DNA of 64,000 bases from Streptomyces olindensis (GCA_000696115.1 JJOH01000006.1:62001-126000); one strand, 5' to 3'; positions 34,293-42,938 are shown, counted from the stretch's first letter. The notes: generated by a model from the sequence alone, not told the origin. A program made the numbers and translations.

Positions 34293-34718
34293 ATGAACAC
34301 CGAACCGATCCGCTTCGACACGAAGATCGCCGTCCTGCTGCGCGTGGACCTGGAGCCCTGGCAGCGCCTCAACGTCACGTCGTTCCTGGTCAGCGGCTTG
34401 GGAACACAGATCCCCGAGGTGATCGGCGAACCGTACGAGGACGCGGACGGCGTGCCCTACCTGCCGATGTTCCGCCAGCCGGTCCTGGTCTTCGAGGCCA
34501 CGAAGGAAACCCTCACCACGGCCCACACCCGCGCCCTTTCCCGCTCCCTGCCCCGCTCCGTCTTCACGTCCGACCTCTTCGCGACGGGCAACGACCGCGA
34601 CAACCGCGCGGCCGTACGCGCGGTGCCGACGGCGGAACTGGATCTGGTGGGGCTTGCCGTCTACGGCCCGAAGAACGCGGTGGACAAGGTGGTGAAGGGG
34701 GCGCGGATGCATCCCTGA
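34293..34718 (+). CDS. DUF2000-family protein
   Basis: The 141-residue protein fits DUF2000: KIAVLLRVDLEPWQRLNVTS, a central PMFRQPVLVFEA, and LVGLAVYGPKNAVDKVVKG. DUF2000 proteins often sit beside AraC regulators, as here, and resemble peptidyl-tRNA hydrolase II in fold. The biochemical role is unknown. Confidence 0.85.
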   Translation: MNTEPIRFDTKIAVLLRVDLEPWQRLNVTSFLVSGLGTQIPEVIGEPYEDADGVPYLPMFRQPVLVFEATKETLTTAHTRALSRSLPRSVFTSDLFATGNDRDNRAAVRAVPTAELDLVGLAVYGPKNAVDKVVKGARMHP

Positions 34719-34812
34719 GCCGGGACGGCGGACGCCCCTGGAACCGGCGCGCGGACGGGGCGGCGACCAAAGTCGCGGGCCGGTAGACCAACGGCTGCTC
34801 GGCCTCTCGGCG

Positions 34813-35250
34813 GTGCACGACTCGCTGTCGGTCCGTGTCGCCGACGCCCACGTGACCCTGACGATCAGGGACGGCTCCCAGGAGTTCGCCCGTGAGGAGA
34901 TCTCCGTGCTGTTCCGGGACGGCAAGCACCTCGTCGTGCTGGCCCCGAGCGGCATGGAACTGGCCCGGGAGCACTGCGGCCTGCCCTGGCGCCGCCTCGC
35001 GGACGCCCTCACCGAGCACGGCCACACCTGGGCGCGGGAGGACCCGTACCGCGCCGAGTTCCGCCGCTGGGTCCCCGGCACCCCCGGTCTTCCCCCGGGC
35101 GCGGACGCCCTGCTGCGGGCCCGTGCGAAGGCCCGGAAGGACGGGGACGGCGCCGAGGAGGCCCGGGAGCTGCGCGGGGAACTGCTGCGGCTGGGCGTGG
35201 TCGTACGGGACGAGGACAAGCGGCAGTTCTGGCGGGTCGTCAGCGGTTGA
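34813..35250 (+). CDS. C-terminal part of a YqeB-like protein, possibly 5'-truncated
   Basis: The 145-residue frame matches the soluble C-terminal half of YqeB-like membrane proteins: EEISVLFRDGKHLVVLAPSG, RLADALTEHGHTW, YRAEFRRWVPG and the end VVVRDEDKRQFWR. The two N-terminal membrane segments usual for the family are missing. The sequence upstream (34719-34812) stays open but codes for nothing hydrophobic and has no start. GTG 34813 lacks a ribosome site. It is probably a decayed remnant. It overlaps the next gene tail-to-tail by 11 bp. Confidence 0.5.
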   Translation: MHDSLSVRVADAHVTLTIRDGSQEFAREEISVLFRDGKHLVVLAPSGMELAREHCGLPWRRLADALTEHGHTWAREDPYRAEFRRWVPGTPGLPPGADALLRARAKARKDGDGAEEARELRGELLRLGVVVRDEDKRQFWRVVSG

Positions 35251-35692
35251 CCTCGAAGGTGGCGGCGCGGGGCACGAAGGCCGTGCCGCCGTCCTCGGCG
35301 GTGGCCAGCGCGGAGACGTACCAGGTGCCGGTGCCCAGCTCCGCCGCCTCTTCCTGCGAAGCCCGCACGGTGTACGTGCAGCGGGACGTGCCCTCGCCGG
35401 TGCTCTCGCACGTGGCGCGCTCGGCGGACCGCAGCTCGGCCTCGGTCGGATCGAGCTTCGAACGCGCGGGCCAGGCCAGGACCTTGAGGCTGCGGACGCC
35501 CGAGTCGTCCGTCACGTCCGCGGTGAAGGTGAGCGTGCCGGTGCTGGTGCCGGTGCCGGTGAAGCGGGCCGAACCGTTCTGCAGGGCCGGCTCGGTGGTG
35601 CCGGAGGCGGAGGCCACGGCGATACCGCCCGCGGCGATCCCCCCGATGACGGCGACGCCGACGAGCGAGGACACGAGAACGCGCTGGGACAT
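35240..35692 (-). CDS. Secreted DUF5707-type protein
   Basis: The 150-residue precursor has a signal peptide (VLVSSLVGVAVIGGIAAGGI, then ASA) and a beta-rich domain with FTADVTDDSGVRSLKVLAWP and two Cys (CESTGEGTSRCTY) likely forming a disulfide. It resembles the streptomycete-specific DUF5707 family of exported proteins. Function is unknown. Confidence 0.75.
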   Translation of the reverse strand: MSQRVLVSSLVGVAVIGGIAAGGIAVASASGTTEPALQNGSARFTGTGTSTGTLTFTADVTDDSGVRSLKVLAWPARSKLDPTEAELRSAERATCESTGEGTSRCTYTVRASQEEAAELGTGTWYVSALATAEDGGTAFVPRAATFEVNR

Positions 35693-35895
35693 GGGAGATC
35701 CTCCGGAAATCGGTGGGTGAACGCGACGTCTCCCGATGCGGGAGGTCGATGTGATCGAGCCTAGGGACGCCGCCCCGCACGGCCATCGGGCTCCGGAAGG
35801 GTCGTATCCGCGGGGTCTGTAACCCAGGTAAGAGACCCGGATCCGCCCTCAGCCGGAGGGGGACCGCCGGTCCGCGGTCCTAGCCTGGTCACCTC

Positions 35896-38304
35896 ATGAA
35901 TCGAACCGACGACCGACTTCTCCCGGTCGCGCTGCTCTGCGCCCAGGCCGCCGCATGGCCCGGCGCGGCACTGGCGCGCGGAACCGTACCGCCCGCGTCC
36001 GCGCTGCTCGTGGCGGCCCTGGTCGGCGGAGTGGTGACGGCCGCTCTCGCCCTGCGCCGGACCCGCCCGGTGACCGCCCTCGCCGTGGTCACCGCCGCCT
36101 GCGCTCTGGGCGCCGGCCCGCTGCCCACGGGCGCGGTGGCGGTCCTCGGCACCGCGGGCGTTGCCCTGGCCCTGTTCACCGCCGCGGCGGAACGCGACAC
36201 GTTCACCGCCGTGCTGTGCGTCGTGACGCTCGCCGCCTGGCAGTCACTGCACGGCATCACCCTGCACGGACTGAGCGCCCCGGACGGCCTCGACCTCGCC
36301 CTGACCGCCCTGCTGTACGCCGCCGCGTGCGGCTCCGGCCTGCTGGTACGGCGTGCCCGTCGCGCCCGGCGGGCCGCCGAGCACCTGCTGCGGCGGGCCG
36401 AGGCCGAACGCCACCGGCTCCCGGAGGCCGAGCGGCGCCGTATGGAACGGGAGCTGCACGACGTCAGCGCCCACCACCTGACCGCCGTCGTCGTCACGGC
36501 CGGGGCGGCCCTCGGGCTGCGCGACCGTCGCCCCGAACTGGCCGCCGAGGCCCTGGAGTTCGCGAGGGACACCGGCCGTGAGGTCACCCGGGCCCTCGGA
36601 GCGGTCCGGGCACCGGCGCCGTCGCGGGAGGAACTGCCGTCGCCCCAGGATCGGTTGCGGGCCCTGGTCGCCGGGTTCCGCCGGCTCGACCAGCGGGTGG
36701 ACTGCGAGATCGACGCCCTCCCCGACGGCACCGTCGCGGACGCCGCGTACGGCATCGTCCGCGAGGCCCTGACCAACGTGACCCGGCACGCGCCCGGTGC
36801 GCACACCACCGTCCTGTGCCGGTACGGCGACACCCGCACGGACGTCGTGATCACCAGCGCGGCCCCACCCGCCGGCACGCCGTCGCACGGATCCGGTCTC
36901 GGCTCGGGCCGGGGCCAGGGCTTCCTGCGGTCCCGGGCCCGCGAGGCGGGCGGCACCCTCACCAGCGGCCCGACGGCGGACGGCGGCTGGGAGGTACGCG
37001 CGACCCTGCCCGGCCGGACCGCCGCCCCCGTGGAACGGACCGTGCCGCGCGGTTACCGCGCGGCCCAGCTGACGGCCGCCCTCGGCCTGTTCCTCCAGCC
37101 ATTGCTGCCGGCCCTGGTCATCCGCGCGGAGAGCGCGTCGAGCGGACCGCAGGTCTCCGCGGGCGTCCTCTTCGCCCTGCTGGCCGCGGCCCAGGGCATC
37201 GCCCTGCTGTGGCTGCGACGGGCACCCCGGACGGCCTTCGCGACCCTCCTCGGCCTGGCCCTGCTCTGGCCACCGGCGATGTCCCTGGGCGAGTACGGCG
37301 GCCCGGTGCTGCTGCCGCCCCTGCTGAGCGTGCTGCCCACGGGTGGGGCGGTGGCGGCGGCCACGGCGGGGTGGCCGGGTGCGCGCGGCGCAGGGGGCCA
37401 GTCGCGCGGACATCCCGGGCGGCCCGCGTGGCAGGTCGGGCGGCCCGCGTGGCGGATCGGGTTCGGGCGGTCCACGAGGCAGATCGGGCGGCCCACAAGG
37501 CAGATCGGGCGGCCCGCGTGGCAGGTCGCGGCAGCGCTGGCGCACGCGACCGCCGCGACCGCCGCCGTCCTGGACCGGGGTACGGCGTTCCCCGTCTGGG
37601 CGGTCGCGCTGTGCGCGGCAGCCGGAGCGGCCCTGGCGATCGGCACGGCCCGCTGGTACGGGACCAGGCGCGGCCGCCGCGACCGGGCCGACCGGGACAC
37701 GCGCGAGGAACGCCTGGCCGCCTGGACCGAGGAGGCAGTCCGGGAGGCCTGGGCGGAGCGCCGCCGTATCGCCACCGGCCTGGAGACCACCGTCCTGGCC
37801 CGCACCGCCGACATGGTCGCCGCTGCGGAGGCCGGCCGCCTCGACACGACGGCGGAACGGGCCCGCGAGGCACTGGCGGCGATGCGCGCCCTGCTGGACA
37901 CGGTCACCGAGGGCGAGGCGACACCGCCCGGCCTCCGGCCGCAACCCACCCTCCAGGCCCTCGACCTGCTGGCCCACCAGTGCCGGGCCACCGGCAGGGA
38001 CGTGGAGATACGACGGACGGACCGGGTCCCCGACCGCCTGCCCACGGCCGTGGACCTGGCCGCCTACCACGCCGCCGAGACCGTACTGGCGGCAGGCGGC
38101 CAGGAACCGGCCCTGCTCGAACTCGACACGGACGGCGATACGTTGACCCTCACGGCCACCGGGGTCCCCGAGGCAGCCGGACCCGCCCTGCGCGAGCGCC
38201 TGGCGACCCGGATCGAGGCCCTCGGCGGCACCCTGACCACGGGCCGGGACGGCACGCTCCGCCTCCGGCTGCCCCTGCCCGGAGAAGAGGGAACCGAGCG
38301 ATGA
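35896..38304 (+). CDS. Tandem-duplicated NarL-type histidine kinase with degenerate second module
   Basis: The 802-residue protein is two kinase halves in line. Half 1 (1-375) has four or five membrane segments, a HisKA_3 helix with phospho-His188 (ERELHDVSAHHL), and an ATPase with N-box REALTNVTRHA and G-box GQGFLRSRAREAGG. Half 2 (about 385-802) repeats the plan but the His position is Glu630 (RRRIATGLETTV) and the N-box is lost (YHAAETVLAAGG). Between two of its membrane segments lies a 7-residue repeat linker (508-543). It overlaps its response regulator gene by 4 bp. Confidence 0.85.
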   Translation: MNRTDDRLLPVALLCAQAAAWPGAALARGTVPPASALLVAALVGGVVTAALALRRTRPVTALAVVTAACALGAGPLPTGAVAVLGTAGVALALFTAAAERDTFTAVLCVVTLAAWQSLHGITLHGLSAPDGLDLALTALLYAAACGSGLLVRRARRARRAAEHLLRRAEAERHRLPEAERRRMERELHDVSAHHLTAVVVTAGAALGLRDRRPELAAEALEFARDTGREVTRALGAVRAPAPSREELPSPQDRLRALVAGFRRLDQRVDCEIDALPDGTVADAAYGIVREALTNVTRHAPGAHTTVLCRYGDTRTDVVITSAAPPAGTPSHGSGLGSGRGQGFLRSRAREAGGTLTSGPTADGGWEVRATLPGRTAAPVERTVPRGYRAAQLTAALGLFLQPLLPALVIRAESASSGPQVSAGVLFALLAAAQGIALLWLRRAPRTAFATLLGLALLWPPAMSLGEYGGPVLLPPLLSVLPTGGAVAAATAGWPGARGAGGQSRGHPGRPAWQVGRPAWRIGFGRSTRQIGRPTRQIGRPAWQVAAALAHATAATAAVLDRGTAFPVWAVALCAAAGAALAIGTARWYGTRRGRRDRADRDTREERLAAWTEEAVREAWAERRRIATGLETTVLARTADMVAAAEAGRLDTTAERAREALAAMRALLDTVTEGEATPPGLRPQPTLQALDLLAHQCRATGRDVEIRRTDRVPDRLPTAVDLAAYHAAETVLAAGGQEPALLELDTDGDTLTLTATGVPEAAGPALRERLATRIEALGGTLTTGRDGTLRLRLPLPGEEGTER
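37416..37526 (+). repeat. 21-bp coding minisatellite in the histidine kinase gene
   Basis: Five 21-bp units (37416, 37437, 37464, 37485 and 37506), interrupted by a 6-bp insert at 37458-37463, encode heptads of the type GRPAWQV or GRPTRQI. Units 1 and 5 are identical. It lies in a loop between predicted membrane segments of the degenerate kinase half. Confidence 0.85.
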
Positions 38305-38978
38305 GTCTCAAGGTGCTGGTCGTCGACGACCAGGGCATCGTCCGGGCGGGGTTCGCGGCCGTGATCGACGCCGAGGACGACATGACGGTCGTGGGCGAAG
38401 CCGCCGACGGTGCGGCAGCCGTACGCCTCGCCGACGAACTGTCGCCCGACGTCGTCGTCATGGACGTACGCATGCCGGACCTGGACGGCATCGCCGCCAC
38501 CCGCATCATCACGGGCCGGGAGAACGCGCCCCGGGTCCTCGTCCTGACCACCTTCGACCTGGACGCCTACGTCTTCGACGCCCTGCGCGCCGGCGCCTCC
38601 GGCTTCCTCCTGAAGGACGTTCACGCCTCCGAACTCCTGCACGGCATCAGGGTCGTGGCGACGGGCGAATCGGTCCTGGCCCCCTCGGCGACCCGCCGCC
38701 TGATCTCCCACTACGCGTCCGCCCCGGAACGCCGGACCACCGGCGGCCCTCGCCAACTCGACAGCCTCACCACCAGCCAGCGGAACGTACTGGGCCTGCT
38801 CGCCGCGGGCCTCAACAACGCGGAGATCGCCGAGTCGCTGGGCATCACCGTGGGCACGGTCAAGTCCCACGTGAACGCGCTCCTGCGCAAACTCGGCCTG
38901 CGCGACCGCGTCCAGGCGACGATCCTCGCCTACGACCTCGGCCTGGCCCGCCCCAACCCGCCCGGCCCCCACCTCTGA
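38301..38978 (+). CDS. NarL/LuxR-type response regulator
   Basis: The 225-residue protein has a receiver domain (VLVVDDQGIVRAG, phospho-Asp in VVVMDVRMPDLDG, LTTFD, FLLKD) and a LuxR helix-turn-helix (about 155-215: LTTSQRNVLGLLAAGLNNAE, GTVKSHVNALLRKL). Its ATG overlaps the kinase stop (ATGA), so it is the cognate partner. The downstream small membrane gene may be a target. Confidence 0.93.
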   Translation: MSLKVLVVDDQGIVRAGFAAVIDAEDDMTVVGEAADGAAAVRLADELSPDVVVMDVRMPDLDGIAATRIITGRENAPRVLVLTTFDLDAYVFDALRAGASGFLLKDVHASELLHGIRVVATGESVLAPSATRRLISHYASAPERRTTGGPRQLDSLTTSQRNVLGLLAAGLNNAEIAESLGITVGTVKSHVNALLRKLGLRDRVQATILAYDLGLARPNPPGPHL

Positions 38979-39001
38979 CCGCCCCGACCGAGGAGTCCCC
39001 C

Positions 39002-39331
39002 ATGACGACCCCGGCTTCCGGCCGCTCGCTTCCCCGCGAGGCGGCCCACCGCCTGCGCCACGCCCTGCGGCACCCCGCCGCCCTCGTCTACCTCGCCGCC
39101 TGCGCGATCCTGCTCGGGTGGGCGGTGACGGTGACCTTGACGGACAGCTCGGACGAGTCGATGGCGGGCGTCATCCCGCTCCTCGCCACGGCCCCGGCCA
39201 GCCTGGTCCTGCTCGTCCTCCCGGACCACGGGGCGATGCTCATCACCGCCGTCGTACTCGGCGCGCTGGTCAACGCCACGATCATCGGCGCCTGCGCCCG
39301 GGCGCTGAGCCGGGGCCGCAGCGCGGACTAG
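39002..39331 (+). CDS. SCO4225-family small membrane protein
   Basis: The 109-residue protein has three membrane segments (about 27-46, 58-74 and 79-97). It matches the family named after S. coelicolor SCO4225, which I recognise by the SxDxSMAGVIPLLATAPASL pattern. It lies 23 bp after the response regulator and is probably in the same operon. Function is unknown. Confidence 0.75.
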   Translation: MTTPASGRSLPREAAHRLRHALRHPAALVYLAACAILLGWAVTVTLTDSSDESMAGVIPLLATAPASLVLLVLPDHGAMLITAVVLGALVNATIIGACARALSRGRSAD

Positions 39332-39365
39332 GCATCAACGGGTCGAGGTGCGCGGGCACAACGCC

Positions 39366-39788
39366 TCAAGGCGTGCAAGCCGCGGCGATCGACACGCTGT
39401 TCTCGTACAGGTGGTGCCGGGTGATCCGCCCGTTCTCCACGGTGAGCCGCAGGGCGAACGGCCCCGAGAAGGACTTGCCCGTCGCCCGGACGGTCCCCGA
39501 GACGTGCCCCGTCAGAACGGCGTCGGCACCGTCCACGAGGAAGGCGTCGACGGAAGCCCGCGCCTCCTTGGGCACGGTGTACCGGGCCAACTCCTCGGCC
39601 TGGGCGGCACATTCGGCGGCGGTGGAGCGCGGCCGGATCCAGGGCACCCCCGGATTGTCGGCCAGCATCCAATCGACCTCGTCGGCGAAGAGCGCGGTGA
39701 GTCCCGCGGTGTCACCGGCGAGACGCAGCTGGAGGAACTTCTGGACGGTCGCGCGGGTGGCCTCTGACGTGCTGGTGGTTGTCGTCAT
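39366..39788 (-). CDS. NTF2/SnoaL-like protein
   Basis: The 140-residue protein has the cone-shaped NTF2-like fold: VQKFLQLRLAGDTAGLTALF, DEVDWMLADNPGVPW and a C-terminal FALRLTVENGRITRHHLYEN. SnoaL-like proteins include isomerases, cyclases and non-catalytic binders. No partner enzyme is adjacent. Confidence 0.82.
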   Translation of the reverse strand: MTTTTSTSEATRATVQKFLQLRLAGDTAGLTALFADEVDWMLADNPGVPWIRPRSTAAECAAQAEELARYTVPKEARASVDAFLVDGADAVLTGHVSGTVRATGKSFSGPFALRLTVENGRITRHHLYENSVSIAAACTP

Positions 39789-39902
39789 GGGGCCAGCTTG
39801 CCGGGGGCCGCAGGGGACGTCGATTACGTCACGGGTAATGACGCCCGCACCGCGCCCGCTAAGGAGGTTGTTTGCAGGTCAGTCCCATACTAGAGTTTTG
39901 GC

Positions 39903-40247
39903 ATGGCTAGAACGCCGCGCATGACCCTGCAGACACAGGTGGTCCTGCGGACCCTCCTGGAGACCCCGGCCAAGGCGCGCTACGGCCTGGAGCTCTCGAA
40001 CGCCGCAGGCCTGCCCACCGGCACGATCCACCCGATCCTCGCCCGTCTCGAGGCGGCCGGCTGGCTCGAATCGTTCTGGGAGGACCAGGCCGCGATCGAG
40101 AAGACCGACCCGCCCCGCCCGCGCCGCCGTTACTACCGCTTCACCACCAACGGAGCGGAATCCGCCCGCCTGGCACTGGCCGCCGCCTACCAGGGCGGTG
40201 CCGCGTCCGCTCGACTCCGCCCCGCGCCCGACGGGTTGGGGAGCTGA
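39903..40247 (+). CDS. PadR-family regulator
   Basis: The 114-residue winged-helix protein has YGLELSNAAGLPTGTIHPIL and RLEAAGWLESFWED, with the wing RRRYYRFTTNGAESA, matching short PadR proteins. It is preceded by a good promoter-like stretch (TTTGCAG then CATACTAG, 39872-39893). Nine bp later an unusual Rho_N-repeat protein begins. PadR genes usually precede their regulated membrane or exported gene. Confidence 0.87.
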   Translation: MARTPRMTLQTQVVLRTLLETPAKARYGLELSNAAGLPTGTIHPILARLEAAGWLESFWEDQAAIEKTDPPRPRRRYYRFTTNGAESARLALAAAYQGGAASARLRPAPDGLGS

Positions 40248-40256
40248 AGCCGTCAG

Positions 40257-40961
40257 ATGCCTGAGTACGAGCACCGGCACGAGTATCCCGCGTCCGCCCG
40301 ACCCGCCGGCTCCCGGCGCCGCCGTGGCACGGACCTGGAGGACATGGTCCTGGCCGAGCTGCAACGGGTCGCAGCGGGACTGGGCATCAAGGACGCCACG
40401 CGGATGCGGAAGAAGACGCTGATCGACCTCATTCGCGAGGTGCAGGGCGAGGAGCCGCGGGCCGTCACACGCACGCGCCGTCGGACTGCCACGCCCGGCC
40501 GCCCGGCCACCCCTCCTCCGCCGGCCGCGTCCGCTCGACGAGCCCGTGGCAGGGGCCTCGAAGGGATGGTGCTGGCGGAACTCCAACAGGTGGCAGCGGG
40601 GCTCGGCATCCGGGGAACCGCGCGCATGCGCAAGGGCGAGCTGATCCAGGCCATCCGTGAACACCAGGGGGAGCAGGCCACGGCTGCCCAGTCCACCGAA
40701 GCCGCTGTCGCACAGCGCCCGGACACCCCACCCCGCCGCACGCGCTTCACCACGCTCGGACTCCGCGCCATCTCCCTCGGCACCCAGCTGCTGCCCGCCG
40801 CCGCCCGCGACCGCTGGCAGGAGGAGTGGAGAGCGGAGTGGGCCGACCTGGCCGACCGGCCGGGCCGCGCCCGCCTGATGTACCTCGTCCGCCTCACGGT
40901 GAACAGCGCACCGCGACTGGCCTGGAGCCTGCGCCGCGCTTCCCGCCGGGAGGCGGCGTGA
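40257..40961 (+). CDS. Protein with two Rho N-terminal-like repeats, PadR partner
   Basis: The 234-residue protein contains two copies of a Rho_N/SAP-like helix-extended-helix motif: LEDMVLAELQRVAAGLGIKD (about 25-60) and LEGMVLAELQQVAAGLGIRG (about 101-136). Basic, Pro-rich linkers separate them. The C-terminus (WQEEWRAEWADLADRPGRAR) is the segment often found in small PadR-associated membrane proteins, but here the membrane helices are absent or weak. The architecture suggests a nucleic-acid binding protein. It is in an operon with padR. Confidence 0.6.
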   Translation: MPEYEHRHEYPASARPAGSRRRRGTDLEDMVLAELQRVAAGLGIKDATRMRKKTLIDLIREVQGEEPRAVTRTRRRTATPGRPATPPPPAASARRARGRGLEGMVLAELQQVAAGLGIRGTARMRKGELIQAIREHQGEQATAAQSTEAAVAQRPDTPPRRTRFTTLGLRAISLGTQLLPAAARDRWQEEWRAEWADLADRPGRARLMYLVRLTVNSAPRLAWSLRRASRREAA

Positions 40962-41025
40962 ACACCCGCGCCTCGTTCGCCGGCGGGGTGCGGGGAGGAC
41001 GCGCAGGACGTCCGCCCGAAAACAA

Positions 41026-41068
41026 CCCGCCGCTTCCCTCTCGGCCTAGGAACCGTGGAAGCGGCGGG
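41026..41068 (+). repeat. 12-bp perfect inverted repeat
   Basis: CCCGCCGCTTCC (41026-41037) and GGAAGCGGCGGG (41057-41068) are perfect complements around a 19-base loop. It lies between the Rho_N-repeat gene and the small membrane gene. It could be a terminator or an RNA element upstream of the 41093 ribosome site. Confidence 0.7.
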
Positions 41069-41092
41069 AACCACCAGATAGGAGACCACCTG

Positions 41093-41335
41093 ATGTCGAT
41101 CCAGGATCGCACGCCGCTTCCCCGCCCGGAAGCCCCGCCCGAGCCCGGCCGCCACCTGACCATCCCCCTGCGCTACCTCCCGGGAACCGGCTTCGCCCTC
41201 GCCGGCGCCATCACCGCCGGAATCACCTGGCAGTACGTCCCCCAGCAGAGCGTGTGGCCGCTGGCCGTCCTGGGCGCGGTGGCGATGCTCTGCGACGCGG
41301 TGATCCTGGGGTGCCGGGGGGTGCGGCGCAGCTGA
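41093..41335 (+). CDS. Small membrane protein
   Basis: The 80-residue protein starts at ATG 41093, 8 bp after GGAG. The N-terminus is Pro-rich and cytoplasmic-looking, followed by two hydrophobic segments (about 31-46 and 54-72). It belongs to no family I recognise. It follows the padR and Rho_N-repeat genes in the same direction. Confidence 0.6.
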   Translation: MSIQDRTPLPRPEAPPEPGRHLTIPLRYLPGTGFALAGAITAGITWQYVPQQSVWPLAVLGAVAMLCDAVILGCRGVRRS

Positions 41336-41628
41336 TCCGCTCCGGGGTGCGTGGCCCCCTGGCGCCGGCTGGGGGGCACGCGCCCGGCAAGCTGTGGCGA
41401 TGAGCGACTACCGCCTGTGGCTCGCTGCGAACCCACAGCCCCTGGCCGAGGCCGACGCGCGGTCTACTGGAACCTCAAGAACCCCCTGGTGCCTGCTCCC
41501 TGAGGAGACGCCCCCGACCGGCCTGTGAGACCGCGTGCACGGCTTCAGGGGCCCGATCCGCCCCTGGCGCGGTGGGGCCTTCCTGCATGCCGTTGATGTC
41601 AGCTGGTGGTGTCGGGTTGGATGGCCTG

Positions 41629-41895
41629 ATGGAGCGCATCGAAGCCGAGCTGTTCACGGAGGGCGGCAACGACGCCGTGGTCCGTCTCCCCGGCAGACGG
41701 TTCCCCGGGGTCCTGGTGCAGGGCGACTCCCTGCACATCCTCCGCAGCGATGTGGACGAGGTGGTGCAGGCCTGCGAGCGAGGTGACCTGGCCGAAGCTC
41801 GGGACTCCGCCGCCTTTCTCCTGACGGACTTGGACGCCCTCCTGGCTCGGTACGAGGTCGCGTTGAGCGAGCACGAGATCCCGCGACCGTACTGA
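41629..41895 (+). CDS. Small hypothetical protein, DUF6959-like
   Basis: The 88-residue protein (ERIEAELFTEGGNDAVVRLP, RRFPGVLVQGDSLHILRSDV, LLTDLDALLARYEVALSEHE) resembles a small family found near toxin or immunity-type genes, which I recall as DUF6959. ATG 41629 has no clear ribosome site. The frame extends upstream to 41572. No partner is evident. Confidence 0.55.
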   Translation: MERIEAELFTEGGNDAVVRLPGRRFPGVLVQGDSLHILRSDVDEVVQACERGDLAEARDSAAFLLTDLDALLARYEVALSEHEIPRPY

Positions 41896-41963
41896 GCTGC
41901 CGGGCCGGGTGAGCATCCGCCGTACCGGACCACGACGGTCCCGAGGCGGCCCCAGGCAGCGAA

Positions 41964-42002
41964 AAGCCCCCGACCTGCGGATAACCCGCAGGCAGGGGGC
42001 TT
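41964..42002 (-). terminator. Terminator of gpmA
   Basis: AAGCCCCC and CCTGCGG pair with CCGCAGG and GGGGGCTT around an ATAA-containing loop, leaving one 2-base internal mismatch. It lies 12 bp after the gpmA stop and can also serve the converging gene. Confidence 0.8.
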
Positions 42003-42014
42003 GATCAGTACCGC

Positions 42015-42776
42015 TTACTTCTTCTTCCCCTGGTTCTTGACCGCCTCGATGGCCGCCGCGGCCGCCTCCGGGTCCAGGTACGTGCCGCCCGGGTTCACCG
42101 GCTTGAAGTCGGTGTCCAGTTCGTAGGACAGCGGGATGCCCGTCGGGATGTTGAGGCCCGCGATGTCCGCGTCGGAGATGCCGTCCAGGTGCTTGACCAG
42201 GGCGCGCAGGGAGTTGCCGTGGGCCGCGATCAGGACCGTGCGGCCGGTCAGCAGGTCGGGGACGATCGCGTCGAACCAGTACGGGAGCATGCGGACGACG
42301 ACGTCCTTCAGGCACTCCGTGCGGGGGCGCAGCTCCGGCGGGAGGGTCGCGTAGCGCGGGTCGGAGAACTGGGAGTACTCGGCGTCGATGTCCAGCGGCG
42401 GCGGCGGGGTGTCGTAGGAGCGGCGCCACAGCATGAACTGCTCCTCGCCGAACTCGGCGAGCGTCTGTGCCTTGTCCTTGCCCTGGAGGGCACCGTAGTG
42501 GCGCTCGTTCAGGCGCCACGAGCGGTGGACCGGGATCCAGTGGCGGTCCGCGGCCTCCAGGGCCAGCTGGGCCGTGCGGATCGCGCGCTTCTGGAGGGAC
42601 GTGTGGACCACATCGGGGAGGAGATCGGCGTCCTTCAGGAGCTCGCCACCGCGGACTGCCTCCTTCTCGCCCTTCTCGTTGAGGTTCACGTCCACCCAGC
42701 CGGTGAACAGGTTCTTCGCGTTCCACTCGCTCTCGCCGTGGCGGAGGAGGATCAGCTTGTACGGTGCGTCGGCCAT
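42015..42776 (-). CDS. gpmA: 2,3-bisphosphoglycerate-dependent phosphoglycerate mutase
   Basis: The 253-residue glycolytic enzyme interconverts 3- and 2-phosphoglycerate. The active-site motif [10 protein letters not shown] (phospho-His about 13), [16 protein letters not shown] and [14 protein letters not shown] are all intact and the length is standard. ATG 42776 is chosen because sequence further upstream is non-homologous. A hairpin terminator follows. Confidence 0.96.
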   Translation of the reverse strand: MADAPYKLILLRHGESEWNAKNLFTGWVDVNLNEKGEKEAVRGGELLKDADLLPDVVHTSLQKRAIRTAQLALEAADRHWIPVHRSWRLNERHYGALQGKDKAQTLAEFGEEQFMLWRRSYDTPPPPLDIDAEYSQFSDPRYATLPPELRPRTECLKDVVVRMLPYWFDAIVPDLLTGRTVLIAAHGNSLRALVKHLDGISDADIAGLNIPTGIPLSYELDTDFKPVNPGGTYLDPEAAAAAIEAVKNQGKKK

Positions 42777-42890
42777 GCCCCAGAGCGTAATCCACGCATT
42801 CGCCCGTTCGCGTGGCTGCCCGGCAGGCGGACGTTTGACGGGTTCTGTTAATTGAGTGGTCCCCGTCAAGCAGGGACTTGTAACGTGCGA

Positions 42891-42938
42891 TTACCGCCAG
42901 CGCCTCTTACCGCCGACGCCTCTCACCGTCAGCGCGTC
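42891..42938 (+). repeat. Three imperfect 16-bp direct repeats upstream of the MFS gene
   Basis: TTACCGCCAGCGCCTC, TTACCGCCGACGCCTC and TCACCGTCAGCGCGTC follow one another without gaps, 30 bp before the MFS start and just upstream of a -10-like TACAGT. Regular phasing suggests an activator-binding array. Confidence 0.65.

Noticed and set aside
41400..41528. Short frame MSDYRLWLAANPQPLAEADA followed, in another frame, by VYWNLKNPLVPAP
   Set aside because: It might be a frameshifted gene remnant, but it is too short and unmatched to support.
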